Assembly (NCBI GenBank): GCA_963794615.1
Contig: CAWCEP010000007.1
Span: 62,001 to 126,000, forward strand
Reading direction: 5' to 3'
From: Chersky-840 sp963794615
Lineage (GTDB): Bacteria; Actinomycetota; Acidimicrobiia; Acidimicrobiales; UBA8190
Length of the DNA: 64,000 nt
Position 1 is the first letter of the stretch. Each line of letters begins with the position of its first letter. Positions 8,976-17,786 of the stretch are shown here, piece by piece. The position numbers and the translations under genes were made by a program. The notes beneath the pieces are model-generated. The model had not been told where the DNA came from. It worked only from the letters and a program-made list of their open reading frames with translations, and searched no databases.

Positions 8976-9863
8976 ATGCTCGACTACCACCTCCACCTCT
9001 GGCCCCACGGGCAACGCGACACCGCGCCCACCCTCGAGCAGGTGGCGAACTACTGCGAGAGCGCCCGCCTGGCAGGCGTCCGTGAGGTCGCGCTCACCGA
9101 GCATCTCTTTCGCTTCCGCCAGGCCGATCGGCTGCTGCGTGGTTTCTGGGACGACGAGCCCGATGCCGCCCTCCGTGCCTCGATGGCCGACTACTGGGAC
9201 GATCACGCCCGCGCCGACCTCGACACCTACGTCGAATGCGTGCTGGCGGCCAAGGAGGCGGGCCTGCCCGTCGTCCTGGGCCTCGAGGTCGACTACTACC
9301 GGGGGCGGATGGACGACGTCGCCGCTCTGCTCGCCGGCTATCCCTTCGACGTGTTGCTGGGGTCGGTCCATTGGATCGGGACGTGGCGCTTCGACGACAT
9401 CGACGACGACGTCTCGATGGCGCAGTGGTCGGTACGCGACGTCGACGCGGCATGGAGCGACTACGTGACCGCCATCGAGGAGCTCGCCGCCACCGGCGCC
9501 TGCGATGTCTTGGCGCACCCCGACCTCGTGAAGGCGGCCGGGTACCGGCCCGTGGCGCCCGAGGAGTGCTGGGACCGGTTGGTCGAAGCGGCGCGGCGGT
9601 CGGGCATGGCGGCCGAGCTCTCGTCGGCGGGGTGGCGCAAGCCCGCCGCGGAGGCCTATCCCGCCCCGCCGCTGCTGGCGCGGTTCGTGGCCGGTGGCGT
9701 CCCGCTCACGACCGCCTCCGACGCCCATCGGCTCGCCGACGTCGCCTCCCGGACGGCGGACCTCGCCCGCATGCTCGACGCGTTGGACGTGACCTCGTTG
9801 CGCGCCTTCCGGGGCCGCCACGGTGTGGACATGCCCCTCGCCACCACGGCGCCCACGCCATGA
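8976..9863 (+). CDS. PHP-domain phosphoesterase (histidinol-phosphatase-like)
   Basis: A 295-residue PHP-domain protein. The metal-binding motifs are present in order: DYHLHLWPHG near the N-terminus, ALTEHLFRFR, GLEVDYY, LLGSVHWIG, VLAHPDLVK and TASDAHRLAD near the C-terminus. This matches the HisK-type histidinol-phosphatase group, though such proteins also act on other phosphates. No his genes flank it, so a role in histidine synthesis is only likely. Its stop overlaps the start of the downstream histidine kinase (ATGA at 9860-9863), which indicates translational coupling. Confidence 0.85.
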   Translation: MLDYHLHLWPHGQRDTAPTLEQVANYCESARLAGVREVALTEHLFRFRQADRLLRGFWDDEPDAALRASMADYWDDHARADLDTYVECVLAAKEAGLPVVLGLEVDYYRGRMDDVAALLAGYPFDVLLGSVHWIGTWRFDDIDDDVSMAQWSVRDVDAAWSDYVTAIEELAATGACDVLAHPDLVKAAGYRPVAPEECWDRLVEAARRSGMAAELSSAGWRKPAAEAYPAPPLLARFVAGGVPLTTASDAHRLADVASRTADLARMLDALDVTSLRAFRGRHGVDMPLATTAPTP

Positions 9864-11425
9864 AGACGCCGGGCGAGCTCGCCGCGCTGCACACCGGCCT
9901 CGACGCCGCCAGCCTCGATCATCTCGGGCGCCTCCTCGGGTCGTGGGGGGTGCTCTCGGACCTGTCGTTCTCGGACCTGTTGCTCGTGGCCCCGGTGCGC
10001 GAGACCGGCGGGGAGCAGCTCATCGTGCTCGGACAGATCCGCCCCACCACGTGGGCGACGCTGCTGCGCGTCGACCTCGTGGGCCAGATCGTCGAAAGCT
10101 CGGACTGGCCGGTGGTGACCGAGGCCCTCCAGGCGGGGACGATGTCGTCGGGTCTGGCCATGATCCCCGTGCCGGTCCGGGTCCGGCTCGCCTCGGCCGA
10201 CCCCGACTCGCGCGACACGGGCGAGGTGCCCGCCGTTCCCGACACCGCCCAGCTGGAATGCGTGCCCGTGCGCCACGGGGGGGACCCCGTCGCCGTCGTC
10301 GTCCGGGTGGCCCCGCTCGAGGACCGCCGGCCCGGTCGTCTCGAACGCGAGTACCGGGACCTCTACCGACGGCTGGCCCACATGGTCGCCAGCGGCGACT
10401 TCCCGTTCATGGGCGAGGACTACACGACCGAGGATGCCCCCCGGGTCGGGGACGGCCTCGTGCGCGTCGAGCCCGACGGGCAGGTCCGCTACGCGTCACC
10501 GAATGCGATGAGCGCGCTGCACCGCATGGGTGTGAGTGATGTGGTCGAAGGCCGGCGGCTGTCGGAGCTGGGTATCGACGATGCCGCCCTCGACTGGGCG
10601 TTGCGGGCCGGCTGCCCTGTCACCGAGGAGGTGGAACGCCGACCCGACGTCATCGTCTTGATGCAGTGCACGCCACTGCTCGAGCAGGAGACCGTCACCG
10701 GCGCCATGGTGCTGCTGCGCGACGTCACCGACCTGCGCCGCCTGGACCGCCTGTTGCTGTCCAAGGACGCCGCGATCCGGGAGGTGCACCACCGGGTCAA
10801 GAACAACCTGCAGACGATCTCGTCGTTGCTCCGGCTCCAGGCCCGACGGCTCGAGCCCGGCAAGGGCCAGGAAGCGCTGCGCGAGGCTGAGCGCCGCGTC
10901 CGGTCGATCGCGCTCGTGCACGAGATCCTGTCGCGCGAACCCGGCGACGAAGTCCCCTTCGACGAGATCGTCGGCTCGCTGGTGCGGATGGCGGAGGACT
11001 CGGTGGTGTCGGGGGACAACATCGGGATCCGGGTCACGGGCGACGTGGGCGAGGTGGCCGCCGATGTCGCCACGCCCCTCGCCGTGGTGCTGGCCGAGTT
11101 GTTGCAGAATGCCGTCGAGCACGCCTTCCCGTCGGTCGGTGGCGACTCGGTGTTCATCGGCAGCAACGACGGCACCGAGGCGGTCGGACACGTGGAGCTC
11201 GTGCTCGCCCACGACGAGGATCACCTCACCCTGCAGGTGCGCGACGACGGATGCGGCCTGCCCGAGGGATTCGACATCGACCACACGACGAGCCTCGGGC
11301 TCTCGATCGTGCGCGACCTCGTGACCAGCCAGCTCGGGGGGTCCATCGTCATGCAGAGCAACGGGGGTACCGTCGTGACCATCGATCTGCCCGTCAAGGC
11401 ATCGAACGACGTCGCCTCGCTCTGA
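9860..11425 (+). CDS. pdtaS: PdtaS-like sensor histidine kinase (GAF/PAS/HisKA_2)
   Basis: A 521-residue soluble histidine kinase. An N-terminal GAF-like region (about 1-150) precedes a PAS domain (about 195-290). The HisKA_2 dimerisation helix carries the phosphoacceptor in EVHHRVKNNLQTI, His-310 or 311. A HATPase domain follows, with LLQNAVEHAF and DDGCGLPEGF. The architecture and length match mycobacterial PdtaS (Rv3220c, about 500 residues), which signals to the ANTAR-type antiterminator PdtaR. No PdtaR is encoded here. There is no membrane segment. A WhiB1-like gene lies about 6 kb downstream; in mycobacteria whiB1 is almost adjacent. Confidence 0.88.
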   Translation: MKTPGELAALHTGLDAASLDHLGRLLGSWGVLSDLSFSDLLLVAPVRETGGEQLIVLGQIRPTTWATLLRVDLVGQIVESSDWPVVTEALQAGTMSSGLAMIPVPVRVRLASADPDSRDTGEVPAVPDTAQLECVPVRHGGDPVAVVVRVAPLEDRRPGRLEREYRDLYRRLAHMVASGDFPFMGEDYTTEDAPRVGDGLVRVEPDGQVRYASPNAMSALHRMGVSDVVEGRRLSELGIDDAALDWALRAGCPVTEEVERRPDVIVLMQCTPLLEQETVTGAMVLLRDVTDLRRLDRLLLSKDAAIREVHHRVKNNLQTISSLLRLQARRLEPGKGQEALREAERRVRSIALVHEILSREPGDEVPFDEIVGSLVRMAEDSVVSGDNIGIRVTGDVGEVAADVATPLAVVLAELLQNAVEHAFPSVGGDSVFIGSNDGTEAVGHVELVLAHDEDHLTLQVRDDGCGLPEGFDIDHTTSLGLSIVRDLVTSQLGGSIVMQSNGGTVVTIDLPVKASNDVASL

Positions 11426-11476
11426 AATTCCCCCAACGGTGCAAGATTCGCGCCCCGTCGTGCGTCTAACCAGGCG

Positions 11477-12130
11477 ATGGCATCGCATGCGGGGGTCGTG
11501 ATGACCGAGTCGGGCCCGGACGAGCCCGATGGGCGCGGGACCGCCCCGGCACCGCCTCCCGGCGGCGACACCGGCACCGGGAATGACGGCGCCCCCGTCG
11601 CGGTGCCGGAGGAGTCCTCCTTCGCAGCGCTGTACCTGCGCACCTTCTCGTCGATGGTGCGCCTGGCCCGCGTCCTCGTCGACTCCCCCGAGATCGCCGA
11701 GGACCTGGTCCAGGACGCCTTCGTGGCCCTGCACCGGCACTGGGGAGGGGTGCGGGACCCCGGCTCGTACCTGCACCGGTCCGTCGTGAACGCGTGTCGC
11801 TCCCATCATCGGCGTGCCTGGCGCGAGCGCGCCCGGGCTCCGGGGTCCGACCGACCTTCCCCCTCGGCGGTGACGGGAGAGTCCGGCCGCGACGACGGGC
11901 GGGCGGTGGTCGACGGCGACGCCGAACAAGGGCGGGCGGACGACGCCGACGTCCTGGGCGCCGCCCTCGCCACCCTGCCCTACCGCCAACGCGCCGCCCT
12001 CGTGCTCCGGTACTACTCCGATCTCCCCGACGTGGACATCGCCGTCGCCCTGGGGTGCCGGCCCGGGACGGTGGCGTCGCTCGTGCACCGAGGGCTCCAA
12101 CGCCTGCGAGAGGTGGTTGACCATGACTGA
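11477..12130 (+). CDS. ECF RNA polymerase sigma factor (SigE family)
   Basis: A 217-residue ECF sigma factor. After a disordered Pro/Gly-rich N-terminus, region 2 reads LYLRTFSSMVRLARVLVDSP and EDLVQDAFVALHRHW (near 50-90). A Gly/Asp-rich linker leads to region 4, LATLPYRQRAALVLRYYSDLPDVDIAVALGC with a helix-turn-helix ending VHRGLQRLREV. This fits the actinobacterial SigE-like ECF group. The ATG at 11477 is used; GTG 11498 or ATG 11501 are alternatives that only trim the disordered start. The downstream gene overlaps by 8 bp and probably encodes its membrane partner. Confidence 0.88.
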   Translation: MASHAGVVMTESGPDEPDGRGTAPAPPPGGDTGTGNDGAPVAVPEESSFAALYLRTFSSMVRLARVLVDSPEIAEDLVQDAFVALHRHWGGVRDPGSYLHRSVVNACRSHHRRAWRERARAPGSDRPSPSAVTGESGRDDGRAVVDGDAEQGRADDADVLGAALATLPYRQRAALVLRYYSDLPDVDIAVALGCRPGTVASLVHRGLQRLREVVDHD

Positions 12131-13377
12131 CGAGAGCATCCCCACCCCCCGGGCCGAGCCCAACATCGAGGCCCGCCTTCGCCGCGCCCTGGTCCACAAG
12201 GCGGGTGACGAGCCCGTTCGCGACGCCGACTGGGGCGACCTGGCCGGCCGCTTGGCCTCCTCGACCCGCCGGCGACAGCGGGTCCTGGTCGGTGCGGCCG
12301 GGCTGGCGCTCGTCATCGGCGCGCTGGGCGGATACCTGGGTGAAGCCGCGGCGGCACCGGGCCCGTTGGCGGCCCGAGCGCCCGGGTCCAAGGCGCCGGG
12401 GGCGTCGGCCACGTCGGGGGGAGCCGCGCCGTCGCGGGCGTCGGGGGGCGCGATGGCGGCGTGCCCCTACGAGTCGGGCGGATCGTCGGCCTCGCCGTCG
12501 TCGGGCATCGGGTCGGCCACCCGCCTCTTCATCCGCACCACCGCCGACGGCGTGACCATCCGCACCTACCAGGACGCGTCCCGCGGCGTGTCCTGTGTCG
12601 TGTCCCCGCCCGAGGGATCAGGGACCGGTACCAACGCGTCGACGGGGTCGACGGGGTCGACGGGTTCGACCGGTACGACCGGTACGACCGGTTCGACCGG
12701 TTCGGGGTCGACAGGTCCGACGCTCATGCCCCTTCTCCCCACGGGACACGACGTCACGATCGAGATGTCCGACGCCGATGCCGTCGGGCAGGGGGCCCTC
12801 GCGTCGCCGCAGTGCGTCATGGCACCCGGTGGAGCCGGGGCGGGCGGGGCCCCGGTCGTGGCGCCCGACATCCCGGCCAGCACGACGACCATGCCGACCA
12901 CCACCACGACGGCGCCCGTCACCACCGCGCCGGCGGCGAGCCAGCCCTCGGCCCTTGTGACCGGGGCCTTCGGTGTGAGCGAAGGCGACCCCGTGTGGTG
13001 GGTGGCGGTCGAGGTTTCGAGCGACGTGCGCTCGGTGCGGATGACCTTCCCCGACGGCGCCGTCGACCAGATGACGCCGATGGAGGGACACGGCCGTGCT
13101 CGCCCACCGCGTGACCACGGCCGTGGCGACGGCGGACACCGGGCCCTATGACGTGCGGGGCAGCCTGCAACTCCTCGGAGCAGACGGAAGCGTCCTGGAC
13201 ACAGTCACGCTGCCCCAGGCTTCATCGGGGCCGGCGCCCGTGCCGCTCCCCGCATCAGGGACGACGCCTCTCGAGGGTGGGACCAAGGCGGTGACGCCCG
13301 GTGTGATCGTGGTGTGCCCGCCGACGGCGGCGCTCACGCCCCAGGCTCAGTCCTCGACCTCCACCGAGAAGCGGTAG
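12123..13377 (+). CDS. Membrane-anchored protein coupled to the ECF sigma factor (possible anti-sigma), frameshifted
   Basis: Probable regulatory partner of the sigma factor, whose stop it overlaps. A cytoplasmic N-terminus of about 55 residues precedes one membrane helix (VLVGAAGLALVIGALGG), so the rest is extracytoplasmic. The outer part has a low-complexity Gly-Ser-Thr tract built from 9-bp repeats (12640-12720) and a Thr-rich linker. The frame runs to 13151, but the sensible C-terminus (TAVLAHRVTTAVATADTGPY to PGVIVVCPP) lies in another frame ending at 13377. Dropping one G at 13085-13087 joins them. No known anti-sigma domain or zinc motif is recognised, so the anti-sigma role is inferred from position. 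The ATG at 12123 was chosen over TTG 12117. Confidence 0.6.
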
Positions 13378-14060
13378 CCGATCCCGCGCACGGTGTGGAG
13401 CCAACGCGGTTTGCCGGCGTCGGGCTCGAGCTTGAGCCGCAGCCGCCGCACGTGCTCGGTGACCGTCGCCGGGTCCTGCCACTCCTGGGTCGATCCCCAC
13501 ACGTGCTCGAGGAGCTCTTCGCGCGTGAAGACCTGGTCCGGGGTGGCGGCGAGAAAGGCCAGAAGGTCGAATTCCTTGGGCGTGAGGTCGACGGGGGTTC
13601 CGCTCACGGCGACCCGGTGGGCGGCGCGGTCGATCACGAGCCCGTCGTGCTCGATCTGGTTCGCGACCGGCGTCGGTTGGCCCCGGCGCAGCACGGCACG
13701 GATGCGGGCGTCGAGCTCAGGCAACGAGCACGGCTTCACGACGTAGTCGTCGGCGCCCAGGTTCAGGACCCGGACGCGCTCGGACTCCTCGGAGCGACCG
13801 GTGAGGACGATGACCGGCAGCGCGCTGTCGCGGCGGAGCCGGGCGAGCACCTCCTCACCGTCGAGGCCCGGCAGGCCCAGGTCGAGGACGACCAGGTCGT
13901 AGCTGCCGAGACTTGCCTCCCGGAGCGTGCCCGGGCCGTCGGCGGCCTCACCCACGCGGTAGCCCACCCGCTGGAGGAAGAGCCGGGTCGCGGTGCGGCT
14001 GGCCATGTCGTCCTCGGCCACCAGGACCATGTGGTCCTCGTCGGGCAAAGTCGCGGTCAC
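13347..14060 (-). CDS. OmpR/PhoB-family response regulator
   Basis: A 237-residue two-component response regulator. The receiver domain has the acidic pocket EDD, the phosphoacceptor in LVVLDLGLPGLDG, the conserved Thr in VIVLTGR and the Lys in VVKPCSLPEL. The C-terminal winged helix is OmpR-type (LTPKEFDLLAFL, then VTEHVRRLRLKL and VRGIGYRF). GTG at 14060 was chosen because GGAGG lies seven bases upstream; the frame is open further upstream but lacks conservation. It sits downstream of the hybrid kinase on the same strand (171 bp gap) and is probably its partner. The 3' end overlaps the convergent upstream gene by about 30 bp. Confidence 0.92.
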   Translation of the reverse strand: MTATLPDEDHMVLVAEDDMASRTATRLFLQRVGYRVGEAADGPGTLREASLGSYDLVVLDLGLPGLDGEEVLARLRRDSALPVIVLTGRSEESERVRVLNLGADDYVVKPCSLPELDARIRAVLRRGQPTPVANQIEHDGLVIDRAAHRVAVSGTPVDLTPKEFDLLAFLAATPDQVFTREELLEHVWGSTQEWQDPATVTEHVRRLRLKLEPDAGKPRWLHTVRGIGYRFSVEVED

Positions 14061-14231
14061 AGCAATACCTCCGGTCGTCCGTCGTCCCGTCCTGCTGGTC
14101 GAGGTGCCCCCCACGACCGGCCCTGCATCGTGTCCCGCTCGATCGTCAAGGTCGCGCCGGCGGTTGCGCGGGGCGCGAAGCACCGGGGCCGGTTCTCCCC
14201 GACCATGGCCTTCGCACCCTGTGACAACCCT

Positions 14232-17048
14232 TCACTCCGGCTCACCCTGTCTGGCTCCGATCTCGTAGTCCACCAGTCGCAGCAGCGCTTCGACGTCCAC
14301 CGGCTTCGTCAGGTAACCCTCGACCCCGAGGTCGAGCATTTCCCTGATCCTGCTCGGCGTGGCGTCTGCGCTCACCACGACTACCTTTGTGTCGGCCAAC
14401 TCAGGCACGGCCTTGAGCCGGTGGAGCAGCTCGTCACCGGGGAGATCGGGCAGATGCAGGTCCAGAAGGACCAGGTCAGGACGATGTTGTCGGGCCAGCT
14501 CGAGCCCGGCCCGCCCCTCGCCCGCGGAAATCAGCCTGACACCGGGGCGCTTGGCGAGCACCTGCTCGACCAGGGCGGAGTTCGAGGGGTTGTCCTCGAT
14601 CTGGAGCACGACGACGCCGGTCCCCACCGCCTGGCCCGGCCGCGCGCCGTTGGGGGCACTCGTGCCGTTGGGGGCACTCCTGCCGTTGGGGGCCCGATCG
14701 ACCGGGGCGTGGTGGGCGGCCCCCGGCGGTGCTGCGACGGTGCGCGTCGGGCCCACCTCGAGGGCGGAGGGATCGGCGGCCAGGAGCTCGACCCAGAACG
14801 TCGATCCGTGACCGGGGAACGAGTCCACGCCGATCACGCCACCCATGACCTCGACAAGTTGTTTCGACAGGGCGAGACCGACGCCGGTCCCTTCTACCGC
14901 GGAGCGCTCGGCCCCGAGCCGCGAGAAGGGCACGAACAACTGGTCCTGTTTTTCGTGCGGGATGCCGGGACCCGTGTCGCGCACCTCGAACCGGACCCGA
15001 CCGCCGTCGCGGGCGTCGGTGCGGAACGCGACGGAGCCTCCCCGGGTGTTGTACTTGACGGCGTTGGAGCCGAGGTTGAGCAGCACCTGGAGCAACCGCT
15101 GGCGATCGGCGCGCACCCGCAGGACGCGTGACGCGTCGACGTCGACGGAGAGCTCGATGCCCCCCGCCTCGGCGACGGGTGCGAGCAACGTCGTCACCTC
15201 GTCGAGCACCTCGCTGACCTCGACGGGCTCTGTCGAGAGGCTCACCCGCCCGGCTTCGATCCGCGAGATGTCGAGCACTTCGTTGATGAGTGACAACAGG
15301 TGACGACCCGCCACCTGGATCTGGTCCACGCTCGAGGCCTGATCGGTGGGGAGGTCGTCCATCTCGAGCAACTGCGCGAAGCCGAGGATGGCATTGAGCG
15401 GTGTCCGCAGCTCGTGGCTCATCCGGGACAGGAACTCGCTCTTGGCTTGGCTGGCGCGCTCGGCGTCGACCGAGGCGTGGCGCAGGGACTGCTCGAGGTG
15501 CATCCGCTCTGTCACGTCGCGCGAGATCGTCACGGTGCCGGTGACACGGCCCGAGTGGTCGAAGACGGGCCGGGCCCGGGTTTCGTACGTGCGGAGCTCC
15601 CCACCGGGAAGCCGACCGGTCGTGACGACGGGGTCGGGGCTCTGCTCGCCGGCGACACAGCGCGCCATCAGGTCGTCGAGCACGGCACGGTCCACGTCGT
15701 CACGCTCGGCATCGGTGGTGCCAATGACGTCGGCCAGGGGTGAGCTGCCCAGCACGACCTGGCCCGAGATGTCGCGCACCACGATGGTGTCGGGCGATGC
15801 ATGGAAGATGGACTCCAACAGGAACCGACGCTCATCGGCGGCGCGCTGGGCGGCGTGACGCTCCGAGACGTCGACGAGGTAGGCGACGAGCCCCTGCAAC
15901 TCGTCGCCGGGGCCCCATTCCAGGGTGTAGACGGCTTCGGCCTCCCGCCAGTCCTCGGAGGCCGGATCCTGCCGGAAACGCAGCAGGATCTCCCGTCGTT
16001 CGGCGCTGCGGGTGGCGCCGTCGGCCAAGGCGTCGCGTAGGTGGTCGGCCGAATCGGGGTGGAGGCGTTCGATGATGCGCCCCGGTGACGCCACTGCCTC
16101 CTCGGCCGAGATCCCGAAGAGCCGGTCGATGTTGGGGCTTGCGTAGGAGAACCGTTGGGTGGCGACGTTGTAGCGCAGCGACACGACCGGGCTGGCGGTG
16201 AGGATGTTCTCGAGCTCAGCGCGGGCCCGGTCGCGCTCCTCGGCTCGTTCGCGCATCTGGGCGGTGGTGTTGAGCAGTCTCGCCGAGAGCCGGCCGATCT
16301 CGTCGCGCCCGCTCGGGACCCCCACCGGGGTCTCGCCGTGTTCGAGGTCCTCGGTGGCCCGCTCGAGACGGCGGAGGCGCCGGACGACGCCGGTCGTGAA
16401 CAGTTGCGAGACGAACACCCCGCCCGCCAGGGCGAGCACCACCGCCGCGATGGCGATGGCGGGCAGGAAGATGTTCGAGGTGTGGATGTCGGACTGCTGG
16501 CTGACGATGACCGCACTCTCTCTGTTCGTGATGGTGGCGATGTCGCTGCGGAGCTTGTCGGTCTCGACGCTGACCGTCTGGAGCTGCGACTGCACCCCGC
16601 TGGAGGGTGTCGGCGACGGTTGTTGGCCCTTGAGTTGGGCCAGGGTCGCCACGAGGTGGTCGGTGTCGCGCTGGACCGCTCGGCCCGAGGCCCCCTCGGT
16701 GGCGGAGCCGAGCGTCAGCGCCTCGAGCTGGCCGAGCTGGGGTGGGGCCGCCTTCTCGGCCTGCGCGTACGAAGCCTGGAACGAGGTGTTCCCGGTCAGG
16801 AGGTAGTCGCCGAGGTCGTTCTGGGCCGAGAGGAGGCTGTTCTCGAGGGTCGTAGCCGCATCGACGATCTGCCGGGAGTTGCTGGCCACGTCCTGGGCCC
16901 GGTTGTCGACGTGGGTGAACCACGACGTGGACCCGAGCACGATGAAGAGGATGGCGATGGGGACGGCAATGACCACGAGGCCCTTGGTCCGCATGGACCG
17001 GTCGACCCATCTCGTGCCGAGCCGTTGCCCACTCGACGCGTCACGCAT
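14232..17048 (-). CDS. Hybrid sensor histidine kinase (CHASE3-HAMP-PAS-PAS-HisKA-HATPase-REC)
   Basis: A 938-residue membrane sensor kinase. A membrane helix at about 23-43 is followed by a CHASE3-like extracytoplasmic domain (about 45-185), a second helix (IFLPAIAIAAVVLALAGGVF) and a HAMP domain. Two PAS domains come next (about 280-410 and 420-535). The phosphoacceptor is in MSHELRTPLNAILGFAQ. The ATPase boxes are LNLGSNAVKYN, DTGPGIPHEKQ and GTGVGLALSK. A linker of repeated APNG units separates a C-terminal receiver domain (LVLLDLHLPDLPG). The own receiver suggests a phosphorelay, or a second output besides the OmpR regulator downstream. The stimulus is unknown. Confidence 0.92.
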   Translation of the reverse strand: MRDASSGQRLGTRWVDRSMRTKGLVVIAVPIAILFIVLGSTSWFTHVDNRAQDVASNSRQIVDAATTLENSLLSAQNDLGDYLLTGNTSFQASYAQAEKAAPPQLGQLEALTLGSATEGASGRAVQRDTDHLVATLAQLKGQQPSPTPSSGVQSQLQTVSVETDKLRSDIATITNRESAVIVSQQSDIHTSNIFLPAIAIAAVVLALAGGVFVSQLFTTGVVRRLRRLERATEDLEHGETPVGVPSGRDEIGRLSARLLNTTAQMRERAEERDRARAELENILTASPVVSLRYNVATQRFSYASPNIDRLFGISAEEAVASPGRIIERLHPDSADHLRDALADGATRSAERREILLRFRQDPASEDWREAEAVYTLEWGPGDELQGLVAYLVDVSERHAAQRAADERRFLLESIFHASPDTIVVRDISGQVVLGSSPLADVIGTTDAERDDVDRAVLDDLMARCVAGEQSPDPVVTTGRLPGGELRTYETRARPVFDHSGRVTGTVTISRDVTERMHLEQSLRHASVDAERASQAKSEFLSRMSHELRTPLNAILGFAQLLEMDDLPTDQASSVDQIQVAGRHLLSLINEVLDISRIEAGRVSLSTEPVEVSEVLDEVTTLLAPVAEAGGIELSVDVDASRVLRVRADRQRLLQVLLNLGSNAVKYNTRGGSVAFRTDARDGGRVRFEVRDTGPGIPHEKQDQLFVPFSRLGAERSAVEGTGVGLALSKQLVEVMGGVIGVDSFPGHGSTFWVELLAADPSALEVGPTRTVAAPPGAAHHAPVDRAPNGRSAPNGTSAPNGARPGQAVGTGVVVLQIEDNPSNSALVEQVLAKRPGVRLISAGEGRAGLELARQHRPDLVLLDLHLPDLPGDELLHRLKAVPELADTKVVVVSADATPSRIREMLDLGVEGYLTKPVDVEALLRLVDYEIGARQGEPE

Positions 17049-17178
17049 GACGCCACCTCTCAGCGAGGACCGGCGCCTCTCACCGAGGGGAAGGAGAGCA
17101 AGGAGAGGCTGACGTGGTCCTCGTCAATCGAGAATACCGAGCGTGGGGAAGAACCGCCCTGATACCCGGACGCGCAAC

Positions 17179-17201
17179 GGCCCCGGAATCGCTCCGGGGC
17201 C
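17179..17201 (-). terminator. Strong hairpin downstream of whiB
   Basis: Perfect 9-bp inverted repeat (GGCCCCGGA / TCCGGGGCC) with a 5-base loop, located 46 bp past the whiB stop and before the hybrid kinase start on the same strand. No T-tract follows, as is common for actinobacterial terminators. It may separate the two transcripts. Confidence 0.5.
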
Positions 17202-17246
17202 GGAATCGGTCTTGGGTCGGTGGGTGGTTTCGGGGCTCGTCGCCGG

Positions 17247-17537
17247 TTACGAGGCCCGTCGGCGGGCAGCCAGCCAGGCTTTGCGAAGCTTGCGGCGCTC
17301 CTCTTCGGAGGTGCCACCCCAGATTCCCGACTCCTGGTTGGTGGCCAGGGCGAATTCTAGGCAGGGCTCGATGGCCTCACAGGCCCGGCATACCCGCTTG
17401 GCCGCTTCGATCTGCTCGATGGCCGGGCCGGTCGTGCCCACGGGGAAGAAGAGGTCCGGTTCGGTGTACCGGCACGCGGCCACCTTGCGCCAGTCGTCGG
17501 CATCCCATTCGACCGAGCGGTTCCACATGAGTGCCAC
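17247..17537 (-). CDS. whiB1: WhiB-family Fe-S transcriptional regulator (WhiB1-like)
   Basis: A 96-residue WhiB protein. The four cluster-binding cysteines are Cys22, Cys50, Cys53 and Cys59 (VCRACEAIEPC for the last three). The GIWGG turn is at 71-75, followed by a basic C-terminal tail (RRKLRKAWLAARRR) that contacts DNA. Members bind a [4Fe-4S] cluster that senses nitric oxide or oxygen and interact with the principal sigma factor. Length and the nearby PdtaS-like kinase favour WhiB1. The GTG start at 17537 has GGAGG six bases upstream. A CRP-like box lies 54 bp upstream of the start codon. Confidence 0.9.
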   Translation of the reverse strand: MALMWNRSVEWDADDWRKVAACRYTEPDLFFPVGTTGPAIEQIEAAKRVCRACEAIEPCLEFALATNQESGIWGGTSEEERRKLRKAWLAARRRAS

Positions 17538-17590
17538 GATCTACCTCCTCCGGTACGGTGCAGTTCGGGTGATTCTGACCGTCCGCTCCT

Positions 17591-17606
17591 TGTGAACCCG
17601 TTCACT
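17591..17606 (-). promoter_or_regulatory. CRP-like binding site upstream of whiB
   Basis: TGTGA-N6-TCACT matches the cAMP-CRP consensus TGTGA-N6-TCACA at nine of ten defined positions. The core GTGAAC-CC-GTTCAC is a perfect 14-bp palindrome. It lies about 54 bp upstream of the whiB start. In M. tuberculosis the whiB1 promoter is known to carry CRP (Rv3676) sites, so position and sequence agree. Confidence 0.6.
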
Positions 17607-17751
17607 TGGCTGGCCACAGGGGTTGGCCGCCACGGGAAACGGTGAATGTGAAGCTACTCCCAAGCGCTCACCCCCGCAAGCGCGAAGAAGACCCGGAGGG
17701 GCTCAAAGATAAGGGAACACCTCCGAAAGGACCGAAATAGGGACTATCTAC

Positions 17752-17780
17752 TTGACGCACCATGTTGCTTCTTGTAGACT
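17752..17780 (+). promoter_or_regulatory. Sigma-70-type promoter of the transposase gene
   Basis: TTGACG at 17752-17757 and TAGACT at 17775-17780 are separated by exactly 17 bp. The predicted transcription start, seven bases after the -10 box, is the A of the ATG at 17787, giving a leaderless transcript. Confidence 0.6.
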
Positions 17781-17786
17781 GCCAGC

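Noticed and set aside
13314..15131. A 605-residue frame on the plus strand
   Set aside because: It runs antisense to the response regulator and hybrid kinase, whose domains are complete; it is a high-GC shadow frame.
17592..17605. LexA-like SOS box upstream of whiB
   Set aside because: GAAC and GTTC are separated by two bases instead of four; the TGTGA-N6-TCACT reading fits a CRP site far better.
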